Part shown: piece by piece, positions 49,974 to 57,075 of the stretch
How positions within the stretch are numbered: position 1 is the stretch's first letter
How the letters are laid out: the number at the start of each line of letters is the position of its first letter
The notes under the pieces: model-generated
Seen by the model: the letters and a program-made list of their open reading frames with translations, nothing else
Databases searched by the model: none
What the model was told of the DNA's origin: nothing
Assembly: GCF_023954335.1 (NCBI RefSeq)
Contig: NZ_JAMLIE010000002.1
Coordinates: 744,001-808,000, forward strand
Direction: 5' to 3'
Source of the DNA: Aquamicrobium sp.
GTDB lineage: Bacteria; Pseudomonadota; Alphaproteobacteria; Rhizobiales; Rhizobiaceae
Length of the DNA: 64,000 nucleotides
Made by a program: the position numbers and the translations under genes

Positions 49974-50378
49974 TCATGCGCCTTCCGGCCCGCTGGCTGC
50001 CGCGCCGAGATGGTGGCGGATGCGCTCGGCAAGGCGCTGGTGATCGTAGGGCTTGCCGATCGGCCCTTCGTCGCAAAGCGAGGCGGCGGCCTCGGTCTTC
50101 TGGATGACCCCGGAGGTGAGGATGATGCGGCGGCCCGGCCGATGCGCGCGCACCCACGCGGCGAGACCGAAGCCGTCCATCGGGCCGGGCATCTGGATGT
50201 CGGAAAAGACGAGATCGACGGGAGCGCCGGATTCGAGCAGGGCGACCGCCTCGGCGGCGGTGCCGGCTTCCACGACCTGCCAGCCGCAGCCGCGCAGGAA
50301 GTCCGCTATGTCGATACGGATGAGGAAGTCGTCTTCGACGACGAGGATGGTATGTGGTTGGTCCGGTGCCGTTTCCAA
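49974..50378 (-). CDS. Single-domain response regulator (receiver)
   Basis: 134 residues. TILVVEDDFLIRIDIADFL with acidic pocket (E15, D16, D17), phospho-acceptor Asp60 in VDLVFSDIQMPG, switch Thr88 in ILTSG and Lys109 in IGKPYD: a complete receiver with no output domain. No histidine kinase gene is nearby. A palindrome shared with the XRE and GGDEF genes lies 45 bp upstream, suggesting common control. Confidence 0.9.
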   Translation of the reverse strand: METAPDQPHTILVVEDDFLIRIDIADFLRGCGWQVVEAGTAAEAVALLESGAPVDLVFSDIQMPGPMDGFGLAAWVRAHRPGRRIILTSGVIQKTEAAASLCDEGPIGKPYDHQRLAERIRHHLGAAASGPEGA

Positions 50379-50422
50379 TGCGAGCCCCCCTGGCTGTTGT
50401 CACCTCCGGTCGTGTGCGCCGA

Positions 50423-50437
50423 CGACTATTATAGTCG
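50423..50437. promoter_or_regulatory. Shared palindrome, copy 3 (before the response regulator gene)
   Basis: CGACTATTATAGTCG, perfect 7-bp arms around one base, 45 bp upstream of the response regulator start codon. It has the same core as copies at 29340 and 41745. Confidence 0.65.
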
Positions 50438-50549
50438 CTCTTGAGCCGAATATCGCAACCGCTGAAAGCGCCGAAGGTTCCGAAAACGACATTCCGTCCG
50501 TGAGGAGCCGCATTTCCGGGGAGGTTACGCGAGGCGATGGCGGCATCGT

Positions 50550-51107
50550 TCACGGCGTAGAGGCTTCTTCCTGCTGCTGCCGGAGCGCCTCACGCATGAT
50601 CGCGGCCATGACATCGACAATCTCGATGCGGTCCTCCTCGGCGACCTTCTCGGGGTGGAACGCCTCGTTCATCTCGGCACCGCGGTCGTCGAAGTCGGCG
50701 ATGATGCCGCGCGCCGCGCGCAAGGCCCAATCGCCCGGCTCCGGCAGCGCGCCGTCTTCGCCTTCGACTTCGGAATCGAAAGCGTCGAAGGGACATCTGC
50801 GGCCCGATCGCAGCATGTCCTGCGCATATTGTTCGAGGGTGCGGCCGCCCTCGAATTTCGGCCATGGCTGTCGCGCCGTGTGACGTCCCGCAGGCGCCCG
50901 GATGGGTCGCGGGATGTGGACATAGGCGACGGTGTGGGCGTCGTCGAGCGCCTCGTCGAAGTCGATGCCTTCCTTGTGCGCATAGGCGATCAGGTCGAGG
51001 AGGAGCATCTCCAGATTGTGAGCTTTGCTCAGAGGCTCGCGGTCGCAGCGGATCGCGTGGTCCTCGATCGTGCGTGCGGTTTCCAGAGTGTGATCGAGAG
51101 CAGGCAT
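50550..51107 (-). CDS. Uncharacterised acidic protein
   Basis: 185 residues from ATG 51107 (GGAAAGG eight bases upstream): MPALDHTLETARTIEDHAIR, then LEMLLLDLIAYAHKEGIDFDEALDDAHTVAYVHIPRP and a Glu/Asp-rich second half with FDDRGAEMNEAFHPEKVAEEDRIEIVDVMAAIMREAL. No known domain. Confidence 0.66.
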   Translation of the reverse strand: MPALDHTLETARTIEDHAIRCDREPLSKAHNLEMLLLDLIAYAHKEGIDFDEALDDAHTVAYVHIPRPIRAPAGRHTARQPWPKFEGGRTLEQYAQDMLRSGRRCPFDAFDSEVEGEDGALPEPGDWALRAARGIIADFDDRGAEMNEAFHPEKVAEEDRIEIVDVMAAIMREALRQQQEEASTP

Positions 51108-51252
51108 GTTCGATGACCTTTCCAGTGCGTCCAACGCGCCGCGGCGGGGGATTTCGAGCGAGGACGCTCATTCTATCGCCACAAGTCGCGCTCGTGGACC
51201 GGCTGCGGCCGCTCGCGCCGGATTTTCTTCCGGGGCAGCCTGAAAGCGACAT

Positions 51253-51594
51253 TCAATCCGCCACGATGCGGGGTCGTGGTGCATTGACGCCGTATTTGCG
51301 GCGCAGCGCCTCGATGGCGCGGTCCTGCCGCTCGGCCTTGCGGTCGAGCCGAGCCAGCTCGGCGAAGGTGACTCCGGCCAGGACTTCGAGGATTCGCTGG
51401 TATTCGGCCTCGTCGGCGCCGGTCCAGCGGCTCATCCGGCGATGATAGTGTCGCGCTTTCGGTCGCCTGCGGATCGCCTCGCCCTCGGCGTGGTCGCGCA
51501 TCCGGCGTTCCACGCCGGCGATGTTGCGCCGGGTTTCGGCAAGCGCCTCTTCCATGCGCGTCAGGGCGGCGCGCAGCTTGTCGCGTGTCATCAT
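51253..51594 (-). CDS. Small coiled-coil protein, uncharacterised
   Basis: 113 residues from ATG 51594 (GGAG six bases upstream): MMTRDKLRAALTRMEEALAE, TRRNIAGVERRMRDHAEGEAIRRRPKARHYHRRMSRW, EYQRILEVLAGVTFAELARLDRKAERQDRAIEALRRKYG. Two helical, highly charged segments likely to form coiled coils, basic overall; may bind DNA. A perfect GC hairpin (51615-51640) precedes the start. Confidence 0.66.
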   Translation of the reverse strand: MMTRDKLRAALTRMEEALAETRRNIAGVERRMRDHAEGEAIRRRPKARHYHRRMSRWTGADEAEYQRILEVLAGVTFAELARLDRKAERQDRAIEALRRKYGVNAPRPRIVAD

Positions 51595-51640
51595 GGTGAT
51601 CTCCATCGTGACGGGCCGCCGGCGCGATAGGGCCGGCGGC
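51595..51640 (-). promoter_or_regulatory. Hairpin beside start codon (leader family 2), copy f
   Basis: Perfect 9-bp arms GCCGCCGGC/GCCGGCGGC (51615-51640) about 20 bases upstream of the start codon. The following tract is CCGTCACGATGGAG rather than T-rich, so this copy is a looser member. Confidence 0.45.
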
Positions 51641-51669
51641 ATTTGAGGGAAGCCGACCCGAGCGCGCCG

Positions 51670-52071
51670 TCAGGCGGCGTCGGGATCGGGATCGTCGTCG
51701 CGGAAGCGCGGCGGTATCTCGTCCTCGGGGCCTTTCCAGAGGATGCGGTTGCCGCGCCAGATGGTGACGAAGCCGCCACCTTTGGGCGGCGGCTTCGGCG
51801 GCGCGGGCTCGAAGTTGCGGCAACTCAAATTCCCGTCCGTCGCCGAGAAGGCCGGGATCTTGGCATGGCCGAGCAGAACGCGGTCGCAGAAGCCTGCGGG
51901 CCGCTTGACGCGGCGGCGCGAAAGGCCGAGCCGGAACGCCTCGTAGTCGCGTTCGAGGTTTTCCGGCGGCGGCTGCCAATGGCGGCAGTCGCGGCATCGG
52001 CCCGGCCGGCCCGGCGCGGGATCGTCGAGCGGCGGCCCGCCATTGTGGCCGGGCGGCTGGCGGTCAGCCAT
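51670..52071 (-). CDS. Cysteine-containing small protein, possible zinc binder
   Basis: 133 residues: PGRCRDCRHWQPPPENLERD near the N-terminus, FCDRVLLGHAKIPAFS in the middle and NLSCRNFEPAPPKPPPKGGG later. The spacing of four cysteines (C-x2-C, then two single) could hold zinc. No known family. It overlaps the end of the DUF6884-like gene by 8 bp and belongs to the ardC operon. Confidence 0.66.
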   Translation of the reverse strand: MADRQPPGHNGGPPLDDPAPGRPGRCRDCRHWQPPPENLERDYEAFRLGLSRRRVKRPAGFCDRVLLGHAKIPAFSATDGNLSCRNFEPAPPKPPPKGGGFVTIWRGNRILWKGPEDEIPPRFRDDDPDPDAA

Positions 52072-52624
52072 GGCGAACCTCCCCGGCCGAGGCCGTCAGC
52101 AACCAGTGTCGCAGGTCCTGGCGCATCCGACCGATAGGACCGTTGATCTCGGTGATCGTCGCGTCGGCGGCGACATATCCGCCGTGGCGGAACAGCCCGA
52201 CGAAATGCCACATCACGTCGAGATAGAGCTGGCCGCCGACCAGGGCGACGTCGATGAAGGGTTGCCTGCGCCAATCGCATAGCGGCGCGATGTGCATGCC
52301 GGGATGCTGGCCTGCCGGCATGACGTTGCGCCGGGTGGTCGGGCGCGGCCAGCGTGTGCCGAGACCGCCGGCCTTCATGCGCTCCGCGATTTCGGGGGTC
52401 ATGCGTGCGTCGTAGGTCTCGATCGGCGTATCGGCGGCGCGAAAGCCGAGGCGGGCCGACAGGAAGGCGACCCGCGCAAGCCGGTTGTCGGGATCGGCGG
52501 CCCGCAGCGTGCGCCACAAGGGACCGTCATAGCGTTCGATCGCGGGCATGTATGTCGGGCCGTCCCGCTTGGTGGCCGAGCAGGCGAGCATGAGCAGGCG
52601 CCGGGGAGGGGGATGCGGAATCAT
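52064..52624 (-). CDS. DUF6884-like protein
   Basis: 186 residues. RLLMLACSATKRDGPTYMPAIERYDGPLWRTLRAADPDNRLARVAFLSARLGFRAADTPIETYDARM fits the DUF6884 pattern: a CSATKR loop, then Y-GPL-R-L and an LSA-LG segment. Remote similarity to queuine-transglycosylase-like or YaaA-like folds has been noted for such proteins. Molecular role unknown. ATG 52624 shares a base with the stop of the upstream gene. Confidence 0.7.
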   Translation of the reverse strand: MIPHPPPRRLLMLACSATKRDGPTYMPAIERYDGPLWRTLRAADPDNRLARVAFLSARLGFRAADTPIETYDARMTPEIAERMKAGGLGTRWPRPTTRRNVMPAGQHPGMHIAPLCDWRRQPFIDVALVGGQLYLDVMWHFVGLFRHGGYVAADATITEINGPIGRMRQDLRHWLLTASAGEVRHG

Positions 52625-53400
52625 CACGCCGCCCTCCCGGTCGTGGTCCGGCCCGGCCGCGCGGCCCGCCTGACCATGACGGGCCGCGTGTCGGCCGCCT
52701 GGGCGATGCGCTGGATCGTGGCGAGGTCGGCGTCCGGGCAATCGCCTGTCACCTCGATCTCGACATAGTGGCCACCGCTGCCGACCTTGGAGTCGCGCAG
52801 CCGGTGATTGGACGATGTGTAGAAGCTCTCGTGCCGCTCGATGAGACGGACGCGCGAGCGCAGGAAGAGGATGCCGGAGCCGAGATTGCCGCAGAACAGC
52901 AGCTCGTCGGCCTCGGTGGTCTTCGGCCCGCCGCCGACCCTGCGCTGGCCGATCTGGCGAAACGCCGCGTCGAAGCTCGTCGGGTCCGGCGTGATCCGCG
53001 CCTTCAGCTCCGGGTGGAATTTCCAGGGCGGCCGGTGCGGATCGACGCGGCCGACGTCGATCTGATGCAGCAGGTCCGCGAAATAGGCCGGATCGGCTGG
53101 ATAGGGGCAGGTCCGCCAGATCTCGCGCACGGTGCGCCGCAAGGTGTCGGGCAGCGCGAAGAGACGGGCGCGGGCCTTGCGCCAGGTGGCCGCACGCATC
53201 CGGCGGCGTTCGCGCTCGGCCGCGTCCCACCAGATGGCGCGACGGGCCATTTCCGCGTCGACGTCATGCTGGCCGTCGGCGATCTGCTCGGCGAAGAGGG
53301 GCAGCGCCTCGCGTTCGAGGCGCTGCTTGCGGTGGAACGCCGCGCGTTTGCGCGACGTGTCCTTGTAGGGCTCGGGCCTGTGCCAGCGACGGAAGCGCAT
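52624..53400 (-). CDS. Uncharacterised basic protein of the ardC operon
   Basis: 258 residues from ATG 53400: MRFRRWHRPEPYKDTSRKRA, an Arg-rich helical half (RRAIWWDAAERERRRMRAATWRKARARLF), then FADLLHQIDVGRVDPHRPPWKF and ELLFCGNLGSGILFLRSRVRLIERHESFYTSSNHRL. The two halves differ in composition, suggesting two domains. No known family. ATG 53400 shares a base with the ardC stop. Coupling to ardC suggests a linked role. Confidence 0.68.
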   Translation of the reverse strand: MRFRRWHRPEPYKDTSRKRAAFHRKQRLEREALPLFAEQIADGQHDVDAEMARRAIWWDAAERERRRMRAATWRKARARLFALPDTLRRTVREIWRTCPYPADPAYFADLLHQIDVGRVDPHRPPWKFHPELKARITPDPTSFDAAFRQIGQRRVGGGPKTTEADELLFCGNLGSGILFLRSRVRLIERHESFYTSSNHRLRDSKVGSGGHYVEIEVTGDCPDADLATIQRIAQAADTRPVMVRRAARPGRTTTGRAA

Positions 53401-54380
53401 CACGCCGCCCTCCGCTCGACCGGGGCCGCGGCGACCGCCTCGGGCGTGCCGGCATCGTCGCCATCGACGGGTTCGGGCAGGAAGCCGAGCAGCCAGTCGG
53501 CCGCCTTGCTCGCCTGCGAGGCGGCGCGCACGATGGCGCGGTTGTCTTCGCGCAGCACCTCCAGCCAGGAGCCGATATAGTCGGCATGGCGCACGGTCGG
53601 CACGATGCCGAGCGAGGCGCAGCAGAAGGCTGCCGTGATCTCGGCCACCAGCTCCTCGAAGGCGTATTTCCTGGTCCCGAAGGAACCGGAGAAATCGCGG
53701 CCGAGGCGCGTCGGATGGCCTGTCGCGTGACCCATTTCGTGCAGGGCCGTCCGATGCCAGTTGATCGGCTCGTGGAAGGCGTGCGGTGGCGGCACCATCA
53801 CGAAATCCTGCGCGGGGACGTAGAAGGCGCGGTTGCCGCCGATGCGGAAGTCGATGCCGGTCGCCCGGATCAGCGCCTCGACCGTCGGCTCGATCAGCCC
53901 GGGAGGGGGCGGCGGAGCGACGGTGGCGATTTCCTCGGGCAGTCCCTCGCATTGGGCCGCGTTGAAGACGGTGAACCGCTTCAGGAAGGGGATTTTCCCC
54001 GGCTCCTCGCCGGTTTCGCGGGCGCGCCGCTTCTCGTCCTCGGGCGTGAAGCGGTCGGCATAGACGACGGTGGTGCCGCGCTCGCCCTTCATCACATTGC
54101 CGCCGAGCGACAGCGCCTGGCGGAAGGTGAGCCAGCTCTGGCCGGGAAAGCCGTGCTCGATGACGGCGCCCCAGAGGATCAGGACGTTGATCCCCGAATA
54201 GCGGCGGCCGGTGGCGGCGTTCTGCGGCATGGCGAGCGGCGCGCCGGCCGCCGGCGTTCCCCATGGTTGCACCCATGGGAAGCGGCCCGCCTCGAGATCG
54301 GCGATGATCTTGTCGGTGATGTCGTCGTAGAGATTGGTCCGGTCCCTGGCCGGGCGTGGCATGCGGTCGTGTCTGGACAT
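53400..54380 (-). CDS. ardC: ArdC-family antirestriction protein with metallopeptidase domain
   Basis: 326 residues. N-terminal ssDNA-binding domain (LYDDITDKIIADLEAGRFPWVQPWG, NAATGRRYSGINVLILW, WLTFRQALSLGGNVMKGERGTTVVYA) and C-terminal zincin-like domain with HEMGH (214-218) plus GHPTRLGRDF and the downstream YAFEELVAEITAAF. ArdC of plasmid pSa binds ssDNA and protects it from restriction during entry. First gene of an operon with three coupled unknown genes. Leader copy A precedes it. Confidence 0.92.
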   Translation of the reverse strand: MSRHDRMPRPARDRTNLYDDITDKIIADLEAGRFPWVQPWGTPAAGAPLAMPQNAATGRRYSGINVLILWGAVIEHGFPGQSWLTFRQALSLGGNVMKGERGTTVVYADRFTPEDEKRRARETGEEPGKIPFLKRFTVFNAAQCEGLPEEIATVAPPPPPGLIEPTVEALIRATGIDFRIGGNRAFYVPAQDFVMVPPPHAFHEPINWHRTALHEMGHATGHPTRLGRDFSGSFGTRKYAFEELVAEITAAFCCASLGIVPTVRHADYIGSWLEVLREDNRAIVRAASQASKAADWLLGFLPEPVDGDDAGTPEAVAAAPVERRAA

Positions 54381-54389
54381 CGCGGTTCT

Positions 54390-54475
54390 CCGCGACGGGC
54401 GCCGGAGACCTCTTCTCCGGCCCTCAACCCGTCACGGCCAACCGGCCCGCTCTCTCCCTCTAACGGGGGCGTTGC
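54390..54475 (-). promoter_or_regulatory. Structured leader family 1, copy A (before ardC)
   Basis: Best-formed member. GACGGG/CCCGTC (54394-54399 with 54428-54433) encloses GCCGGAGA/TCTCCGGC (54401-54408 with 54414-54421). Upstream are GGCC/GGCC and the purine run AGAGGGAGAGAG. The hairpin ends 13 bases before the ardC start codon. Confidence 0.65.
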
Positions 54476-54479
54476 GGGG

Positions 54480-54497
54480 CAGGCTGTGCAGAAACTC
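54480..54497 (+). repeat. 18-bp inverted repeat, left copy
   Basis: CAGGCTGTGCAGAAACTC; its exact reverse complement is at 60663-60680. The two copies bracket the IS1182-type transposase and the arsenic/chromate cassette. Confidence 0.7.
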
Positions 54498-54539
54498 AGC
54501 GAGGACGCAATGCGGCGGCGATGACGAGAACCGACTAGA

Positions 54540-54558
54540 GCGGGGTTCTCAGCCCCGC
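54540..54558 (-). terminator. Hairpin at the end of the transposase gene
   Basis: GCGGGG/CCCCGC with a 7-base loop, spanning the last codons and the stop of the transposase. No T-run follows; it may instead protect the gene from outside transcription or belong to the element end. Confidence 0.45.
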
Positions 54559-55970
54559 GACATCAGCGCTCCGGTTCCGAAGGCGTTCGAAGCGCGGATA
54601 ATGTTGAATGCCAGGACCGAGAGGGCAGCTTCGGCTTTCACCCGCCGCAAACCGCGGGTCAGGAAGCGGCCTCCCCCAGACATTCGCTTGATGGTGCCGA
54701 AGGGATGCTCGACCGTGCAGCGCCGGATCGTCATGAGATCTGGGTTCTCGTGGACCCGACGCTCCATTCGATCAAGCGCACCCTGATCCACGAGCCTGTG
54801 AATCGTGCGCTGATATCCTGGCGTACACTGCGGTTTGATCTGGCAGGTCTGGCACGCGGGCGTTCTGTAACGGATCGCCCGATTTCGGGTATGCTTGCCC
54901 TTGGGATACATGGTTTCACCAGCAGGGCAGCGGATCGTGTCGGTCTGCTCGTCATGGACGAATTGCACGGGGCGGAAGTATTGCGCGCTCATGGCCCCGC
55001 GCTTGATCGGGGCCGCCACGCGGACACCGTCCTGTTCGCAGCGCGCGACTTCCTGCGCGTTCGAGTAGCCTCCGTCCGCCAGCACTTCGAGCTGGTCGAC
55101 GTCGAGCACTTCTTTTGCAGCTATCGCCATTGGATGCAGCAGCTGGCTGTCGTTGGCTTCGTTGGCGACATCGTTGTGAATGATCAGGCCGCTTTCGATA
55201 TCGACGACACTCTGGAGATTATAGGCTGGGAACTTCGGCGCCCGGCCATATCCCATTGGTCGTGCATCCGGTTCTCCGAAGACCACGACGTTGGTAGCAT
55301 GCTCAGCAAGCTCGGCCTGCCGCTTTTCCAAGCGCTGCTTGCGGCATTCGAGTGACGCGATCGCGCTGGCAAACGCCGCGCGATTGACCGTCTGATCGTG
55401 CGCGCCCGCCGAGTGTTGATCTGCTATGTTGAGGCGGTCGAGATAGTAGGCGATTTCTGTTTCGGTATGAGCGATGTCGCGTGCCAGACGATCCGCTCCT
55501 GCAATATTCTTCGCGCTGGCAACCGCCCGCATCTTTGTTCCGTCCAGCGCCACCTTGCCAGGAGTGACCAAGCCGTTCTCGCGACAGAAGCTGATGAATG
55601 CGGCCCCCGTGCGGATGATCGCTTCGGGGTTGTCGTGCCGGAACGCCGCAATGGTCCGATAGTCCGGGGTCATGCGCCGCATCAGCCAGATGGCCTCCAG
55701 ATCGCGCTGGCAGGCGCGCTCCAATTGGCGCGATGAACGCAACTGGTTCAGGTAGCCCCAGATGTAGAGTCGCAGCATGTCGCCGGGGTGATAGCCGGGT
55801 CGCCCCGTCGCGGCGGAGACAGTGCGCTCAAAGCCGAGCGCCGTGAGATCGAGCGTTTCGACGAAGGCATCAACGACCCGGACGAGAGCTTCCTGCAACA
55901 CGTAATCTTCAACACAGGCGGGCAGCAGTAACGGCTGGCTCCGGTCATATCCCTCAATAAAGCGTCCCAT
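54549..55970 (-). CDS. IS1182-family transposase
   Basis: 473 residues. N-terminal YDRSQPLLLPACVEDYVLQEALVRVVDAFVETLDLTALGFER, GRPGYHPGDMLRLYIWGYLNQLRSSRQLERACQRDLEAIWLMRRMTPDYRTIAAFR, then the DDE region: ALDGTKMRAVASA, LADGGYSNAQEV and VEHPFGTIKRMSGGGRFLTRG. Length and motifs fit an intact IS1182-group DDE transposase. ATG 55970 starts the conserved N-terminus (MGRFIEGYDRS). A -10-like TATACT lies about 30 bp upstream. Terminal inverted repeats could not be located by eye. Confidence 0.92.
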   Translation of the reverse strand: MGRFIEGYDRSQPLLLPACVEDYVLQEALVRVVDAFVETLDLTALGFERTVSAATGRPGYHPGDMLRLYIWGYLNQLRSSRQLERACQRDLEAIWLMRRMTPDYRTIAAFRHDNPEAIIRTGAAFISFCRENGLVTPGKVALDGTKMRAVASAKNIAGADRLARDIAHTETEIAYYLDRLNIADQHSAGAHDQTVNRAAFASAIASLECRKQRLEKRQAELAEHATNVVVFGEPDARPMGYGRAPKFPAYNLQSVVDIESGLIIHNDVANEANDSQLLHPMAIAAKEVLDVDQLEVLADGGYSNAQEVARCEQDGVRVAAPIKRGAMSAQYFRPVQFVHDEQTDTIRCPAGETMYPKGKHTRNRAIRYRTPACQTCQIKPQCTPGYQRTIHRLVDQGALDRMERRVHENPDLMTIRRCTVEHPFGTIKRMSGGGRFLTRGLRRVKAEAALSVLAFNIIRASNAFGTGALMSRG

Positions 55971-56151
55971 TGTGCCCCCGTCCAGCAAGTGACGAAGTAT
56001 ACCATCCACAAGTGAATAACCCCAGTAAATGCTTGGCAATACGAACAATATCTACTGAGCGCGCTTGGGTTTCCCGCTCTCACTATTCGGCGGCGGTGTC
56101 CAGCTACCCGACGAGGCGGAAACTTCGGACCGTCCCTGCCTAGACTCCAGC

Positions 56152-56179
56152 CCATATGTCGATTAGTCTCGACATATGG
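56152..56179. promoter_or_regulatory. ArsR operator overlapping the arsR start codon
   Basis: Perfect 11-bp arms CCATATGTCGA/TCGACATATGG with a 6-base centre. The right arm contains the arsR ATG (56176-56178). A symmetric site at this position is a natural autorepression target for a dimeric ArsR. Confidence 0.7.
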
Positions 56180-56547
56180 AATCAGATAACGCAATCCTCG
56201 CATTCGCCGCGCTCGCGCAACCGACCCGCCTCGACGTATTCCGTCTACTGATGGAGCATGAGCCGGAAGGGTTGCCCGCAGGTGAGGTTGCCCGCAGGTT
56301 AGATGTACCCCACAATACCATGTCTACACATCTGGCGACGCTTACGCGCGCCAACTTGATCGAGGCGGAGCGGCACAGCCGCTCGATCATCTATCGGGCA
56401 AGGCTCGATGCCATGCGCGCGCTCGCCATCTTTCTCGTCAAGGATTGCTGCGGCGGCCGACCCGAGATCTGCGCGCCGTTGATCGCTGATTTTTCCCCTT
56501 GCTGCCCACCGCAAACCCTCGCCGCCAAGGAGGCCGCCCATGACTGA
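56176..56547 (+). CDS. arsR: ArsR-family arsenic-responsive repressor
   Basis: 123 residues. Winged helix-turn-helix: AILAFAALAQPTRLDVFRLLMEHEPEGLPAGEVARRLDVPHNTMSTHLATLTRANLIEAERHSRSIIYRA. Cysteines lie near the C-terminus (VKDCCGGRPEIC and FSPCC), as in alphaproteobacterial ArsR with C-terminal As(III) sites rather than the Escherichia coli CxC in the DNA-binding helix. No ribosome-binding site precedes the ATG, so the mRNA may be leaderless. It overlaps arsC by 8 bp. Confidence 0.92.
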   Translation: MESDNAILAFAALAQPTRLDVFRLLMEHEPEGLPAGEVARRLDVPHNTMSTHLATLTRANLIEAERHSRSIIYRARLDAMRALAIFLVKDCCGGRPEICAPLIADFSPCCPPQTLAAKEAAHD

Positions 56548-57067
56548 CCGCACCTACAATGTTCTGTTCCTCTGCACCGGCAACTCGGCACGCTCGATCC
56601 TCGCGGAGAGCATCCTGAACAAGGATGGCGAAGGCCGCTTTCGCGCCTTTTCTGCCGGGTCGCAGCCCAAGGGGAGGGTCAATCCCTTCGCGTTGAAAGT
56701 GCTGAAGAGCTTCGACTACCCCGCGGAGAACTTCCGTTCGAAGGGGTGGGACGAGTTCGCGGGGTCTGATGCGCCTGTCATGGATTTCGTGTTCACCGTC
56801 TGCGACAACGCCGCCGGCGAAGCCTGCCCGGTCTGGCCCGGCCAGCCCATGACCGCTCATTGGGGTATCGAAGACCCCGCATCCGTCGATGGGCCTGATA
56901 TCCAAAAGGAGGCCGCCTTCGTTGCGGCCTTCCGCTACATGAAGAATCGTATCTCGGCCTTCACGTCCCTGCCGGTCGCCAGTCTCGACAAGGTGTCTCT
57001 GCGCACGAAGCTGACCGAGATCGGCCAGTCCGAAGGCGCATCGTCTCCTCGTAACAGCGCAGCGTGA
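56540..57067 (+). CDS. arsC: Arsenate reductase, low-molecular-weight phosphatase type
   Basis: 175 residues. P-loop CTGNSARS (CX5R) near the N-terminus, the FRSKGWDEF segment, VFTVCDNAAGEACPVWPG with the second and third redox cysteines, and HWGIEDPA with the general-acid Asp. It reduces arsenate to arsenite using thioredoxin or glutaredoxin-type partners. The start overlaps the arsR end. Confidence 0.92.
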   Translation: MTDRTYNVLFLCTGNSARSILAESILNKDGEGRFRAFSAGSQPKGRVNPFALKVLKSFDYPAENFRSKGWDEFAGSDAPVMDFVFTVCDNAAGEACPVWPGQPMTAHWGIEDPASVDGPDIQKEAAFVAAFRYMKNRISAFTSLPVASLDKVSLRTKLTEIGQSEGASSPRNSAA

Positions 57068-57075
57068 GGCAGGCG

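Larger units (their letters stand above)
7005..54475. mobile_element. Conjugative element backbone (Trb-type, Tn4371-like), ends not defined
   Basis: Continuous set of transfer, replication, partition and establishment genes, almost all on the minus strand: trb operon, traG, relaxase, candidate oriT, traF/DUF736/transglycosylase, repA/parA, ssb, Toprim, DarB-like protein, ParB-like protein, ArdB and ArdC. No integrase, attachment site or tRNA gene was found inside the window, so it may be an integrated element with ends outside or a plasmid. Confidence 0.75.

Noticed and set aside
48161..50107. 648-codon plus-strand open frame
   Set aside because: Antisense to the ParB-like gene; no domain and no start signals.
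55971..56151. Terminal inverted repeat of the IS1182-type element
   Set aside because: Compared by eye with 54498-54548; no convincing matching ends, so no boundary was called.
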